A stretch of 64,000 bases of DNA from Ustilaginoidea virens (lineage: Eukaryota; Ascomycota; Sordariomycetes; Hypocreales; Clavicipitaceae), in the NCBI RefSeq assembly GCF_000687475.1, contig NC_057316.1:6200001-6264000 (forward strand), read 5' to 3'. Numbering within the stretch: position 1 is the stretch's first letter; each line of letters starts with the position of its first letter. A program made the position numbers and the translations under genes. Of this stretch, positions 44,453 to 56,991 are shown piece by piece. Under the pieces are notes generated by a model. The model was given only the letters and a program-made list of their open reading frames with translations. It was not told the DNA's origin and did not search any database.

Positions 44453-45872
44453 ACCTTACTTAATTTATAAATTATAAAAGTCGAAAGTAGTAATAAAAAT
44501 TAAAAAAAAAATAGCCTTTAAATTTAATCTTATTAGAGGGCTTAAGATATATATATAGACCCTAGCTTAATTATAGAAAGAGTTAGAGGAGATTATAGAA
44601 TAAATAGATAAATACCTTTTTTTAGTACCGATTTTATATAAATCCTATATCTTTATTAATATCTTAATCGACTCGGGATATAACTGCTATAGCGCTATAA
44701 GCAAAAAAATAGTATAATAGTTAGGCCTCTAACCTATCTGCCTACTATAATATAGGGGAATCGGAATAGCAGTAGATATTTAGAGCTATTTAGGAGAATA
44801 TAAAGTAATATATTCCTCTATTACCTATATTATCTATATAGCGATCGATATTAATAAATAGCTATCTATAGTTATACTTTATATTATCTTAAGCCTTACC
44901 TGCGATATTATCCTTAAGATGCTTTAGATAGAATACTATAATATTATACTATAGGCGAAGCAGTACTAATTAAAAATTAGATCGGTAGATAGCCTTATCG
45001 TTAAGGAATTAATAAAAAGATAATAAAGCCTAACTATAGTAAATATCTTTAGTTTAGTATTCTATAGTATACTAAAATAGGCGAAATACTCCAGGGACCG
45101 GTCGACCTTTTTATCGCAATAAGCTTATAAGAAATAATATATATCTTCTATATTATACTTCTACCTTATTAAAACTCTGCCCTATAATTATAGGAGCTGT
45201 AGGTACTCCTAAAGGAATTATAGGAATTCGCTGACCTCTTTAATAAAGAGAAGGCTTTTAGTCTTCTTCCGCACTAAGGTATATTAGACAACTATATCCA
45301 GCTTAAAAAGACTAAGGACGGGAGCTAGCTAGATTTACCTTTGGGCCTATTATATAATATACTATAAGACTAGTTACTTAAAGTTTAGAGATAAGTAACT
45401 AACTTAATAGATAAAGGATAGATTTATATAAGCTTTTTATCGGTAGTAGTATTAATCCTATTAGCTAGAAAGGGGAATAGTAAATAGCATTTTTGCGTTA
45501 ACTATTAGGCCCTTAATAAGGTTATAATCTAAGACCGATACCCCCTCCCTTTAATTAAAGAGATCTTAGGATCCCTATCCTAGGCGAAATAGTTTATTAA
45601 AGTTAATATATATATAGTATTCTATAAGATATATATTGCAAAGGGCGATAAGCACTTAATTATATTCTATATATAATTCGGACTATTTAAATAGCTTATT
45701 TTACTATTTAGCCTAATTAGGGCCCTTACGACCTTTTAGAGATATATTAATAGGGCCTTAAGGAATATACTAAGAGACTTTATAATTACCTATTTCGATA
45801 ATATTTTAATCTATACCGGGGGATTAAAGGCAGACTATATAGGACATATAAAAGAAGTCTTTCGATAATTGC
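44453..45872 (+). pseudogene. Gypsy G3 pol fragment
   Basis: Second copy of the protease and RT region, colinear with 38490-39910 of G2. RT box reads YFDNILIYTGG (about 45808). Joined directly to the truncated LTR, so Gag and leader are missing; cut at 45872 by Copia-6. Confidence 0.78.
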
Positions 45873-46621
45873 TATTGCAGTTCTAAAGGTCACTATAAAG
45901 CAAAGCCTTACTAGCTAGCTAGATGGCACGAGACTGTCTGCGACCTGTGACTTAATCTTAGTATAAATACTAGATTCTTCACTAAGTCCTAAGACTATAC
46001 AAGTGCTATAAAGCAAGACAAGTGTAAAGGCAAGGCAAATATAAGATAACTAGAAACGCAGGGAAGGTAGAAGTTAAGAGATATGTAGTGCATTAATAGG
46101 TTCGATTGTGCTGCCCTTCTACTGTCTGGAAAGAAGGGGGAAAGCTATCTTATATATATACGAAGGAGGGGTGGGCCCAGGCATCCAGGGTAGCCAGTAA
46201 AAAAGCTCCCCGTAATGCTCGCTTTGCCACATATACAATACGACAGCAGCCCCACTATATCGGGCCTTTTAACCACCCTAACCACCGCACTAGTAACTAG
46301 CCACCACGCTAGTGACTATCCACCACACTAGTGGACTAGCTACCACGCTAATGACTACCCACTACACTAGTGGACTAGCCACCACGCTAGTAGACCCACC
46401 ACGTTAATTTAGCAATGCCACACCTTTTTAACAAGGCCTACCTTACGGCCTACCTTACTTGATATACAGTAAATAATCCACTGAAAATCCTTAAGGTAAA
46501 AGGCAAAGGCCTGGGTTGGTAAGACTAACGTAAGTCTAAGAGACGGTATAAAGGCCAGAAGGTTAGTAGACTAGTAGGGCATTAGGCCAGCAGCCTAATA
46601 GGCTACTATAGGATTTTAACA
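45873..46621 (-). repeat. Copia-6 3' LTR
   Basis: 749 bp, reverse orientation (TATTGCAGTTCT to GGATTTTAACA), inserted in G3. Left flank ATTGC; no matching right-hand partner remains in the window. Confidence 0.85.
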
Positions 46622-46823
46622 CCCCCTCTGATTAGCTACTGTAGTATTAAGCTAATCGTCGTATAAAGGATAGGGAAAGAAAATGCAATAAAAGTGCCTA
46701 AGGAAAAACATAGGAAAAACCTTAGTAAGTTAGTATAAGTTAGCAGGCCCTAAGACCTAGTAACTCGCGGAACCTAGTAAATTTAAGGCCCGGTAGTGGC
46801 TTTATAAGACCGTTAGTAGGCAT
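46622..46823 (-). pseudogene. Copia-6 pol 3' end, part 1
   Basis: Polypurine tract, 3' tail and last pol codons, interrupted after GTTAGTAGGCAT by LINE-1. Continues at 53441. Confidence 0.82.
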
Positions 46824-47555
46824 TATTTTATTATTATTAAATTACTCTAGGGGGCTATTCTAAGCTAGAATTACCTATCTAGTACTCCGGCAAATAATCC
46901 GGAAGGGAAAAACCCGAGGTCCGGGGGGAAAACCCTTCCTACTAGTATAATTATAACGACTAGGGAGTCGGGCCCCTGGGGGGGCCGACGGGTTTCCAGC
47001 ATATAGGGAAGGTAGGTACGCTATCGCTTAGGATCGTACTTAGCGGTAGTACTAAGAAGAGTGCGAGAGCGATCTGGAGAAAGTGGGTCCGGAAAAAGGT
47101 AGGTCTAGTATCTATAGGGGAGGGGTGGTCTTAAGTCGGTATGCTATAAATCGAAAGTAAAGTAGAGGTTATATAAGCGGGGTAGCACCGGCTGCGTAGC
47201 ACGCGCGCCGGCTATACAGCGTATATATCGCGCGGGGGTATTAAAGCAAGAGTAAGGGAATTTTCTATTATCGGGGCCATATTAGCAGTAAATCGGCTGC
47301 AGGGGGGGTGCTTAGTAGAAAGCAAGCGGTATCGGATTAAGGGTTAGGGTAAGCTAAGTATAAAGAGAGGGCGTAAAGGCCTCTAATCGGGCGAAGATAT
47401 AGAGGTGTAGGTACCCCCCGACTTCTTGATCCCTTTTTCTTCTTTTCTATATAGCTATTATTTTTCTATATATAATCCCCTTAAGCCCCATTCTCTAATA
47501 CTACGGGGATAACGCTAACCCATACGGTAGGGCGGTAATAATAGCAGTAGCATCA

Positions 47556-47645
47556 GCATCAGCAACAGCAGCAGCAATAGTATTAGCAGCAGCAATAGCA
47601 GCAGTAGCAATAGCCACAGCAATAGCAATAATAATAATAGCAATA
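47556..47645. repeat. CAG/CAA trinucleotide tract in LINE-1
   Basis: About 90 bp of AGC/AGT/AAT triplets (AGCAGTAGCATCAGCATCAG and onward) on the plus strand, antisense to the LINE. It is the one place in this layer rich in intact CA dinucleotides. Confidence 0.8.
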
Positions 47646-48263
47646 GTATGCCAAAAAAGTCGGCATCTTTAGATAAGGGGGTAGGTACTGCCCGCTCCCG
47701 CTATACTAGCATTGCTGACCTATTATTATTAGCCTGGCGAGCTATAAGGCTGGCCTTGCGACCCTTGCCTAATATAGGCCGAAAACCCTAAATATTATTA
47801 CTACTCTTAATAAGGTAAGACCCGACCGACCGAACCCTAATTTAATTAGCGTTCAAACGATAGTAATATAGCGTGGTACTATATAGGGCCCGAGGCGGTA
47901 TATTTTATATATACTGCGGTAGGGAAGACCTGCCGACCCTTTAAATAGACTCCTAAAAACCGGGAGTCTATTTATGCCCTCCTAGGTGCCTAAAAGGTGC
48001 TAGCTGCAAAGAGGGAGGTATATATAAGGTACGGGGACTATATGGGATAGGTGCTAATATAGATAGGTCGATAACTACTATACCCTTTAGTTAAAAGCGC
48101 GGTAAGTATCGACTGCCTGCAATAGGGGGAAGGTAGTGGCGGTAGTAATAGTAGTAAGGGGGAGCATTGCTCCTAAGGTGATTTAGGAGGCGCTAGACCT
48201 TAAGGAGCATAAGGTAGAGGTATTAGAGGGCATCTGGGCTATATTAGAGCTATTTATCTCTTA

Positions 48264-48366
48264 GGGGCAAAAGAGGGCGGTAGAGGGGGAGAAGGAGAGG
48301 GGGGAGAGGGAGGGGGGGCTACTATAAGGGCCGGCAGGGGAGGGGGAAGGGGGGGGGGAGGGGGGC
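48264..48366 (+). repeat. G-rich tract in LINE-1
   Basis: About 100 bp dominated by runs of three to ten G separated by single A or short spacers on the plus strand; it could fold as a G-quadruplex. It is C-rich in the sense of the LINE. Confidence 0.7.
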
Positions 48367-51300
48367 TCTAATATTAAAATTATAGCTTCAGAGTAGCTAA
48401 AAATTAATCATATTTATCCGCCTACTATATCTCCTCTCTTTTATATCGGGATATTATTATTAGATATTAAGGGCGGTATTAGGCGGTCGGGGTCGGCCTA
48501 ATGCCTCTATAGGGGCGGGTCGCTAAAGCGATTAAATAAGCTAGAACTAGTTAAGGCGGTCGAGGCTAAGGATCTAGTATATAAGTTAGTAGGCGAGGCT
48601 TAGCTTATTAAGGGCAATAAAGATCTTTTAGTAGTCTCAGAAGAGGCTTAGGCCAGTCCTGTATAGCTATTAGCGCTATCGTCTGTATTTTAGGTAAGAA
48701 AGGATTAGATAATAATAGTCTTTAGGGGCCTCCCTATATCGGCAGAGAGGCGAAGGCATAGTAGGGACTTAATACTAGTAGAAGAAGAAGTTTAATCTAA
48801 TCTTTTCTATATAAAGCTAAATAAATATAGCCGATTTATATTTAAAGAGGCTATTATAAAGCTAAATTATTATAGCTATAGATTAGAAGTCCGGGGCCTT
48901 CTCTACCGCTATAGGCCTATACTGCCGCCGTCTCGCTTTTACAGTAGCTTAATATTTAGACTACCTAATAAGCTACTCTTTTGCCAGGTATTCCTCGGCT
49001 ATTAGCTACTATAGGTCGAGTTCTAGGAATAGGATATATATCTAAGGTCCTTTATAGTCGCTCTACCGATAGTATTAAAGTATCGCTATTATTATAGTAG
49101 AGGCGCAATTAATTCGCTTAGTTATCCTAGTTTTTGCTATCCTTTCTAAGAATCGCTAGTAAATATAGTTTAGGTATAAGTCGATAAATAGTATAGCTGC
49201 TTTAATCTTAAGGATATCTATTAGTATAGCCTTAAAGGCCTTAATAATAATTTAAAGGCAAAATAATTATTCTATAATTAGTAATTTTATAATACCTTTC
49301 GCTACCCCATTAGGGGCGGTAAGGGTATACTAAACTCCCGCGCTAAAGGCAATAATAGTGCGAATAACCTACATATAGACTAATCGGGCCTCCCTATATT
49401 AATATCCCTATATAGAGGCCGCTATCGCTATAAGGGCGAGTTGCTACCGCTTAAGCTTTTTAGCTATTTTTATACAGTATTTATGCCACTAAAGTTTTCA
49501 GTAGATCTTAACCCCTAGGAAATAGGCATACTGCTTTAGCTAAATTATTGCGGTTTTAAATTAGACTAGCGTCTCGTCCGCCTTATAGGCGTATATAAAA
49601 TAGATAAGCTTACTCTTCCCTAGATTGAAATTAAGCCTAGCTTACTTAGACTACTTTTTATAGATCGTCTATACCTTTTTAAATAAGGTCTGGGTCTCCC
49701 CTATACTCCTCTTATACGCTATAATATTAGTATTATCTATAAACCCTAGGGTAATAATAGAGGCTATTTCTTTAAGCCTCTTATAGAGTAATACAATATA
49801 GATTAAGAAGAGGATAAAGGAGAAAGGGGACCTTTATAGGACCCTAGCAGTAATAGGTAGGTTATTAATTAATTTGCCCTTAAAGTGAATTTATACTATA
49901 CGAGAGTCGGTAAAGCCGCAGACTTATACCGCAATCTATAGCGGTAATTCTTTTTCTAAAAGTAGGTAGGTAAATCGAATATAGTTTACTATATTAAAGG
50001 CTATAGATATATTAAGCTAGAAAAGCGAGGCGATCCCGCTATAATACTATACCGTGCGAACTATTTCTATAAGAGTACTAAAGGCTATATTTATAGAATA
50101 ATTAGCTCTATTTCCTATCTAAAGGTCTAGGAGTAAGTTGCCCTCTTTAAGGGCAGTAGTAAGCCAGCGTACTACCGCGGCTTTTAAGACTTTACCGGTT
50201 AGGTTAAATAAAGATATTAGTCTCTAGCCTCCTGCTTTAGAGTATTCCTCTAGTTTCTTTCCCGGCTTTCTTAGTATAACTATATAGGTCTCCCGGAATT
50301 AAGCCGGGTAGTACCTAGTACGGTAGGACTTATTAAAAAGGTAGGTAAAAGCTATAATTAAGGGGGAGCTATATGCCTTAAAGAATCCTATAGGTAACTT
50401 ATCTAGTCTAGGGGCCTTCTAGCTGGCTATATAGTAAAAGGCGGTATAGACCTTTTCGTATATAAATCTTTTATACGGTAGGAACTCTATATTAGCAAAT
50501 TAAGGGAAGGTTAGGTCCGGTATATCTTTAAATATTATATAAGACTAGGGGAAGAAATATTAAGCGAAGATCTATACTTTTTCGCTATATATAATTACTA
50601 AAGGGTGGCTAAAGCCGGCGCGTTTAAATAGTAAGATCTTTTTAGACTTAGGGGGGAGGCCGCTATATAGTCTAGCCTATCGTTCTAAAGACTAGAGGTC
50701 TATATTCTATACTATAGCTTTCTTTAATGCCTCTCTTTAGGAGTATTATCGCTCTTCTTATATAACCCAGGTTTAAATAGCTCTTACGTCTTAGGCAGCC
50801 CTATAGTTTTTAGGGGTATAATATACTACCTACTTTTAGTATGCTTTCTTCGCAGCGATAGCGGCTATTTTTATACGGTTATTCTATTATAGTTTTATAG
50901 TAAAGGCTCTAGGGGTTTTCTTTAGGGCTATAATATCTGCAATTTTTTAGAGTTAGTAAGTAAGCTATTTAGTATATATATTTATTTCTTCGGGAGAGCT
51001 AAATAGGGCCGCGGTAGTAGTAAGCGTAAAGCGGTTTTTAGCTTCTGCTTAAGCGAGGTATTAATTAAAGGATTTCTAGCTATTTTTCGGGTGGGCTTTA
51101 GCAGCTTATAGGATATTAATATCGATACGAATAAGCTATAGGATATAGTCGGACCCAGCAAGGTCTATATTGCCGAGGTACTTAATAGTAAGGTCTTATA
51201 TAACCTAGGTATAGTCTATAGTACTATTTCTTTTATTTGGCGCTTACTATATAATTTTGCCGCAGGGGGTCGTTAGGCCGAGTCTCTATTACGTCGTAAG

Positions 51301-53440
51301 GTCGAAAAGGGTATTAATATTAGGTAAGGTTCTATCTAGGCTATCCTATAGGGGATAATATATATTAAAGTCCCTAATGAATACACTTTAGGGTTAGGGC
51401 AAAAGCCTTATAAGGTCTATAAGGGGGGTAGTCTAGTTATATTTATAGCCTAAAGAGTAGATAAAGTAAATATCGGTTTTAAAGAGGCGGACCTTATACT
51501 AATTAGGTCCTTTCTCGGTAGTCTATATACCGGGACTATACCGCTTATAGATATATATCGCCACTCGTCCACTATAAGCTGCTAATATATACTTACTAAG
51601 GCTTAGGCTTAGTGGGGCGCGGCTAAGCGTAGTAGGTTTTTAGATCGCTATAACATTAGGTTTACTTTAATGGCAGAATACTATTTATATAAGGGAGGTT
51701 TTCTTCTGTATATTCTAATAGAGGACTAATATTATACAGATAGATATATAAGGGTCGGTAGTAATAGTATATTAGTAGTTACAGCAGAAGCAGAGGTTAG
51801 GGCTAGAGTAGGTATAGGCTTTAGGGCCAATAGGGTCCCAATCTATCCTAGCATTAGGACCGGTTATAAAAACACAATAAGGATATAATTTAGTCTAGCA
51901 TTAAATATTCCTCTAGAGATAGAGCCCTTTTAGCTAGGGCGGCAGTTATATTTATATAGAGAGGATCCTTTTAAGATAATATACTCGATTAGTTCCCTTA
52001 GGGGCGAAGCATTAGCTGCTTTATATCGGTTCTATTTTATAATAGGAGTAGTATTTATAGATATTATAAGAGGCATTATAAAGAGCCTAAATTAGCTAAT
52101 ATAAGAATTCCTAGCTAACTCCTATTGCTCGTTTAAGGTTCTATAGAGGTAGGATTATACTAAGTGCGGGCCTTTATAGTTAAGGTATAACTCCCTTTAT
52201 CTATAGGAGACTATTAGGTAGGTCTGCTCCCCTTCTAGGTGCTTTTTCGCGCCATATTAGCCACACCGCGGGGCCGCTGCATAATAGGCTGCAATATATC
52301 TAAACTTAAAGTAGTTATAGCACTATTTGGGGTATAGGGCGTTATTATAAGGTTCAGCTTTAAATATCTCTACCTAATAGATAATACCAGACTTATAGAG
52401 CTTATTAGCAAGGTTAATAGAGTTTACGCCTATAATTAGGGGTATATATATAGCGGTCCTATATAGGCGGCAGGGGGAAGCTCTAATAAAGCCTTTTCTA
52501 TTCGCTTTAGTAAAATTTCGGCAGATTTCTTTAGTTACGATATTTACTATATAGCTGGTAGGGAAATTCTTAATAATAAGACTGAATAAGCATCGGTTTA
52601 GTTCTACCTTTTACCCAAAGGCAGGTCGGACCTAGGTCGTATTAGCAATAAGACTTTTTGCTGCTTCTTCTATAAAGGTGACGATAGTATCGCTACTGTA
52701 TAGCCTATATACTGCGACTGTAGCATTCCTAGTAGTAGCTCTATTAACGGCATCTATAATTTCGACTGGTGTTCGGTTATATAAAACCTCGCTAATACTA
52801 TTGCCTTTAATCAAAATTTCCCTATAGATATATAGCGGGACCGGAAGGGGAGCGACAGTATATTAGGGTAGTATAGCAGTAGCGGCATATCCTTATACCG
52901 CGATATTTGCTTAGGTGGTAGCCGGCGCCTGTTTTAGGATATCTTAGAGGGCTGATTTAATGGCTTTTTCGATAGTCTTCGAAATTATATCGGTAAAGGT
53001 GCCGATAGGGTCTGGGGTGGCCTTACCGTAGGCCGCATTAGCTATGGTTTCTATAATTTCTCGCACTCGTCCTAGTACCACTAGGGGGATATAATCCTAA
53101 AGCTCTTTTATTAATTCTTTAATTATAACGGTAGTAAATCGCTTCCGCTCCTAGGCAGGCTTGGTTTCGGTCTAGTTATACTGCATGCTATTCGCGATCG
53201 TAGTAGTAGGGTTATAGCGGCTATATATAATGCCGCCCCTATTCCCTCTATCGATATCTATTACTTTATTCGCGCCTGCTGCGCCTACTCTTTAGACGCG
53301 ATACGCTATAGGCGAGGGGGGTAAATAGACGAGAGGAAGCGATTAGGATTATTAGAATTGATTTTAGAGGCGGTTCTATGCTGCTACCTAGGTGCGGGCG
53401 AAATCGCGAAGGTTTTTTATTCCGAAGATAGTATATATCC

Positions 53441-53909
53441 CCGTCAGTAGGCATACTATTAGTAGGTAAGTAGGTAATTTTAACTAAGCCTAGCTGGGCT
53501 TGCTCCCTAATATACCGGAATTTTAATAGCGTATGCTTAGTGCGAGCGTGCTAATTAAAGTCATTAGAATTCGAAATAGAGCCCTAATTATCGCAGTATA
53601 ATAGTATAGGGCGTAGAATATTGATTTCCAGCTCCTTACAAAGGTTAGAAAGCCACTGGACCTCACGAATAGTCTCAAGTAATACATTAGATTCAGCTTC
53701 TAAAGTAGATAGCACTACTAAAGAGGCTCGCTTAAAACGCCAGCTAACAGGACCACTATTAATAGTAGTAAGAAAGCCTCCAGTAGATTTAGAGGTTTCT
53801 TTACAGCCAGCAAAATCGCTATCAGAATAAGCGGTTATAATAGGCTGTTAGTTGCTTTTAGTAAAGCAAATAGCTAGGTTCTCAGTGCCTTTAAGGTAAC
53901 TAAAGCTGC
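53441..53909 (-). pseudogene. Copia-6 pol 3' end, part 2 (RNase H)
   Basis: Continues 46622-46823 after the LINE. Encodes on the minus strand the YCDNQGS region and the STLEAES and DSDFAGCKE motifs. Broken at 53909 by the next LTR. Confidence 0.82.
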
Positions 53910-54670
53910 TGTTAAAATCCTATAGTAGCCTACTAGGCTGCTGGCCTAATGCTCTACTGGCTTACTGACCTTCTGGCCCTTATACCGCCTCTTGGACTTA
54001 CGGTAGTCCTACCAACCTTAGGCCTTTGCCTTTTACCTTAAGGATTTTCAGTGGATTATTTACTGTATATCAAGTAAGGTAGGCCTTAAGGTAGGCCTTA
54101 TTAAAAAGGTGTGGCATTGCTAAATTAACGTGGTGGCCCACTAGCGTGGTGGCGGCCTACTAGTGTGGTAGCTAGTCCACTAGTGTGGTGGTTAGTCACT
54201 AGCGTGGTGGCTAGTCTACTAGTGTGGTGGTTAGTCCACTAGCGTAGTGGCTAATTACTAGTGCGGTGGTTAGGGTGGTTGGAAAGGCCGGATATAGCGG
54301 GGTTGCTGACGTATCATAGCGAGCATTACGAGGAGCCTTCTTACTGGCTACCCTGAATGCCTGGGCCCACCCCTCCTTCGTATATATATAGGATAGCTTT
54401 CCCCCTTCTTTCTAGATAGTTGAAGGGTAGCACAATCGAGTCTATTAATGCACTATATGCCTCTTAACTTCTTACCTTCCCTGCGTTTTCTGGTTATCTT
54501 ATATTTGCCTTGCCTTTACACTTGCCCTGCTTTATAGCACTTGTATAGTCTTAGGACTTGGTGAAAAATCTAGTATTATACTAAGATTAGTTCACAGGTC
54601 GCAGACAGTCTTATGCTATCTAGCTAGCTAGTAAGGCTTTGCTTTTATAGTGACCTTGAGAATTGCAATA
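53910..54670 (+). repeat. Copia-7 5' LTR
   Basis: 761-bp plus-strand LTR followed by an intact primer site (54671-54685), so it was the 5' LTR of an element. Left flank GCTGC; no partner found. Confidence 0.85.
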
Positions 54671-55193
54671 GGTTATGAGCCCGGGTTTTTACTTCTTTAT
54701 TTTTACCCTACCTTTTTGTATTCACCCCTTGGTCTCTCTTGCTTATTAGTACTACTAATATAGCTTATCCTTTGGCACCTTTTAGCTTACCCTTTTCACC
54801 TTTGGCTTACCCTTTGTTACCTACGGTATTACCCTGCGGCAATCAACGGCGTACCTAATGGCAACTTACGGTGTAACCTCACGGCACTTTTAGCGTAACC
54901 TTACGTTATATTTTGGAGTAACCTACGGCACCTACGGATTTTATAGTGTGATATCTACCACACTATACCACTATATAACACCTTTGCACTTAGTGCACGA
55001 CACCCACTGCACTGTACGGCACCTGTTATACTCTTCCACTTATAGCACTTTTAGTACGGCACTTACGGCACCTTTTATATTACGGCACCTATAGCACCCA
55101 CGGCACCTATAGCACCCACGGCACCTACGGCACCTACGGCACTTACGGCACCTTTATATTACGGCACTATATAAGCACCTTGAACACCAACGC
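54671..55193 (+). other. Copia-7 leader, truncated
   Basis: Primer site, leader repeats (ACGGCACCT units at about 55062-55166) and palindrome, cut at CACCAACGC/ by the next LTR. Gag and Pol of this element are missing. Confidence 0.82.
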
Positions 55194-55933
55194 TGTTAAA
55201 ATCCTATAGTAGCCTACTAGGCTGCTGGCCTAATGCCCTACTGGCTTACTGACCTTCTAGCCCTTATACCGCCTTTTAGACTTACGGTAGTCTTACCAAC
55301 CTTAGGCGTTTGCCTTTTACCTTAGGATTTTCAGTGGATTATTTACTGTATATCAAATAAGGTAGGTCTTGTTAAAAAGGTGTGGCATTGCTAAATTAGC
55401 GTGGTGGGCCTACTAGTGTGGTGGCGGCCTACTAGCGTGGTGGCTAGTCCACTAGTGTGGTGGTTAGTCACTAGCGTGGTGGCTAGTTACTAGTGCGGTG
55501 ACTAGTTACTAGTGCGGTGGTTAGGGTGGTTGAAAAGGCCCGATATAGTGGGGCTGCTGACGTATTATATACGTGGCATAGCGAGTATTACGGGGAGCTT
55601 TCTTACTGGCTACCTTGGATGCCTGGGCCCACCCCTTTTTCGTGTATATATAAGATAGCTTTTCCCCTTCTTTCTAGATAGTAGAAGGGCAGCATAATCG
55701 AGTCTATTAATACACTATATGCCTCTTAACTTCTTACCTTCCCTGCGTTTTCTGGTTATTTTATATTTGCCTTGCCTTTATACTTGCCCTGCTTTATAGC
55801 ATTTGTATAGTCTTAGGACTTAGTGAAAAATCTAGTATTTATACTAAGATTAGTTCACAGGTCGCAGACAGTCTCGTGCCATCTAGCTAGCTAGTAAGGC
55901 TCTGCTTTTATAGTGACCTTGAGAATTGCAATA
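55194..55933 (+). repeat. Junction Copia LTR (recombination scar)
   Basis: 740-bp plus-strand LTR. Left flank is the leader of Copia-7 (AACGC); right flank is minus-strand gag of Copia-0 (ACTATCATT). The flanks belong to different elements, so this LTR is best explained as a hybrid left by recombination between two insertions, with loss of what lay between. Confidence 0.75.
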
Positions 55934-56991
55934 ACTATCATTATCTTTAGTAGTAGTCTTAGTAGAAGGTCTAGCTTCAGTAGCTTTAGTAGACTTTTTA
56001 TTAGTAGCCTGGGTAGCCTAGGTAGCCTGGGTATCGTTATTTTGCCTACTAACTAGGCCCTATATAAGGTCAGTTAGTATATTCATCTAGGACTTTATAT
56101 CGTCTATATCCAGCTGTAGTTGTACGTTAGTATCAGCCTTAGTATTGGATTCAGGGACCTTATAGGATCCTGACTCTGCTATAGTAGGCAAAAAGGGTTT
56201 AAAAATCCGTTGAAAAATAGTGCCGATAGTTATAAAATAGAGGAATAACTAGCTGAATAGCTAGCAAAATAGTCGAATAACTAGTAAATTAGCTAGTAAA
56301 ATAGTCGAATAACTAGTAAAATAGCCAGTAAAATAGTCGAATAACTAATCGGATTGTCAGTATATATAGTAGCTAGTAGCCTACTATAAAAGGTAACCGC
56401 AGAATATAGCGGTAGGTCTTAGTATAAAAGCATAGATGCCGTAGGCATTATATAAGTCCGTACTATAGCGTTGGTATTTAAAGGTGCTTATATAGTGCCG
56501 TAATATAAAGGTGCCGTAAGTGCCGTAGGTGCTATAGGTGCCGTGGGTGCTATAGGTGCCGTAATATAAAAGGTGCCGTAAGTGCCATACCAAAAGTGCT
56601 ATAAGTGGAAGAGTATAATAGGTGCCGTATAATGCAGTAGGTATCGTGCACTAGATGTAAAGCTGTTATATAGTGGTATAATATAAAGGATATTACACTA
56701 TAAAATCTATAGGTGCCGTAGGTTATACCGAAAATAATATAAAGTTACGCTAAAAGTGCCGTGAGGTTACGCCGTAAATTGCCGTTAGGTACGCCGTTAA
56801 TTGCTGTAGGGTAATACCGTAGGTAATAAAGGGTAAGCCAAAGGTGATAATAGGTAAGCCGAAGTTAATAAGGGTAAGCCGAAGATACTAAAGGACAGCT
56901 ATATTAGTAGTACTAATAAGCAAAAGAGACTAAGGGGTAAACATAAAAAAGTAGGGTAAAAACAAAGAAGTAAAAACCCGGGCTTATAACC
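55934..56991 (-). pseudogene. Copia-0 Gag N-terminus and leader
   Basis: Minus strand. The gag start codon is ATA (56182-56180) instead of ATG: a G-to-A change. The N-terminal QLQLDMDD-equivalent is readable at about 56090-56130. The leader has expanded CTAGTAAAATAGTCGAATAA units (56240-56350), GGTGCCGTA repeats (56498-56590) and primer site CCCGGGCTTATAACC (56977-56991). Confidence 0.82.

Larger units (their letters stand above)
46824..53440 (-). mobile_element. LINE-1: full-length Tad1-like non-LTR retrotransposon, heavily RIPed
   Basis: 6617 bp on the minus strand, bounded by a 14-bp duplication CCGT[T/C]AGTAGGCAT (46810-46823, 53441-53454) that differs by one C/T change. The 3' end (at 46824) is an A-rich tail of AAT units. 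Homologous over ORF1 and RT to the plus-strand LINE at 59496. The ORF1 remnant 52814-52632 (AVYRLYSSDTIVTF) is the longest open piece. The RT box, FADD in the other copy, reads GFIDNTNIIAY (about 49748-49715). Downstream RT text KIAKKLKR and YREARLVYM lies near 49450-49550. The last 2.5 kb (46824-49300) are the presumed RNase H and 3' tail, too eroded to read. Confidence 0.85.

Noticed and set aside
46106..46300. 64-codon frame in the Copia-6 LTR
   Set aside because: Lies wholly within an LTR; the homologous frame is closed in other LTRs.
48480..49200. A plus-strand gene inside LINE-1
   Set aside because: A plus-strand frame looks coding if TAG is read as Gln, but TG depletion makes all frames look open to TGA, and RT text on the minus strand fixes the element's orientation up to about 49300. 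No independent support.
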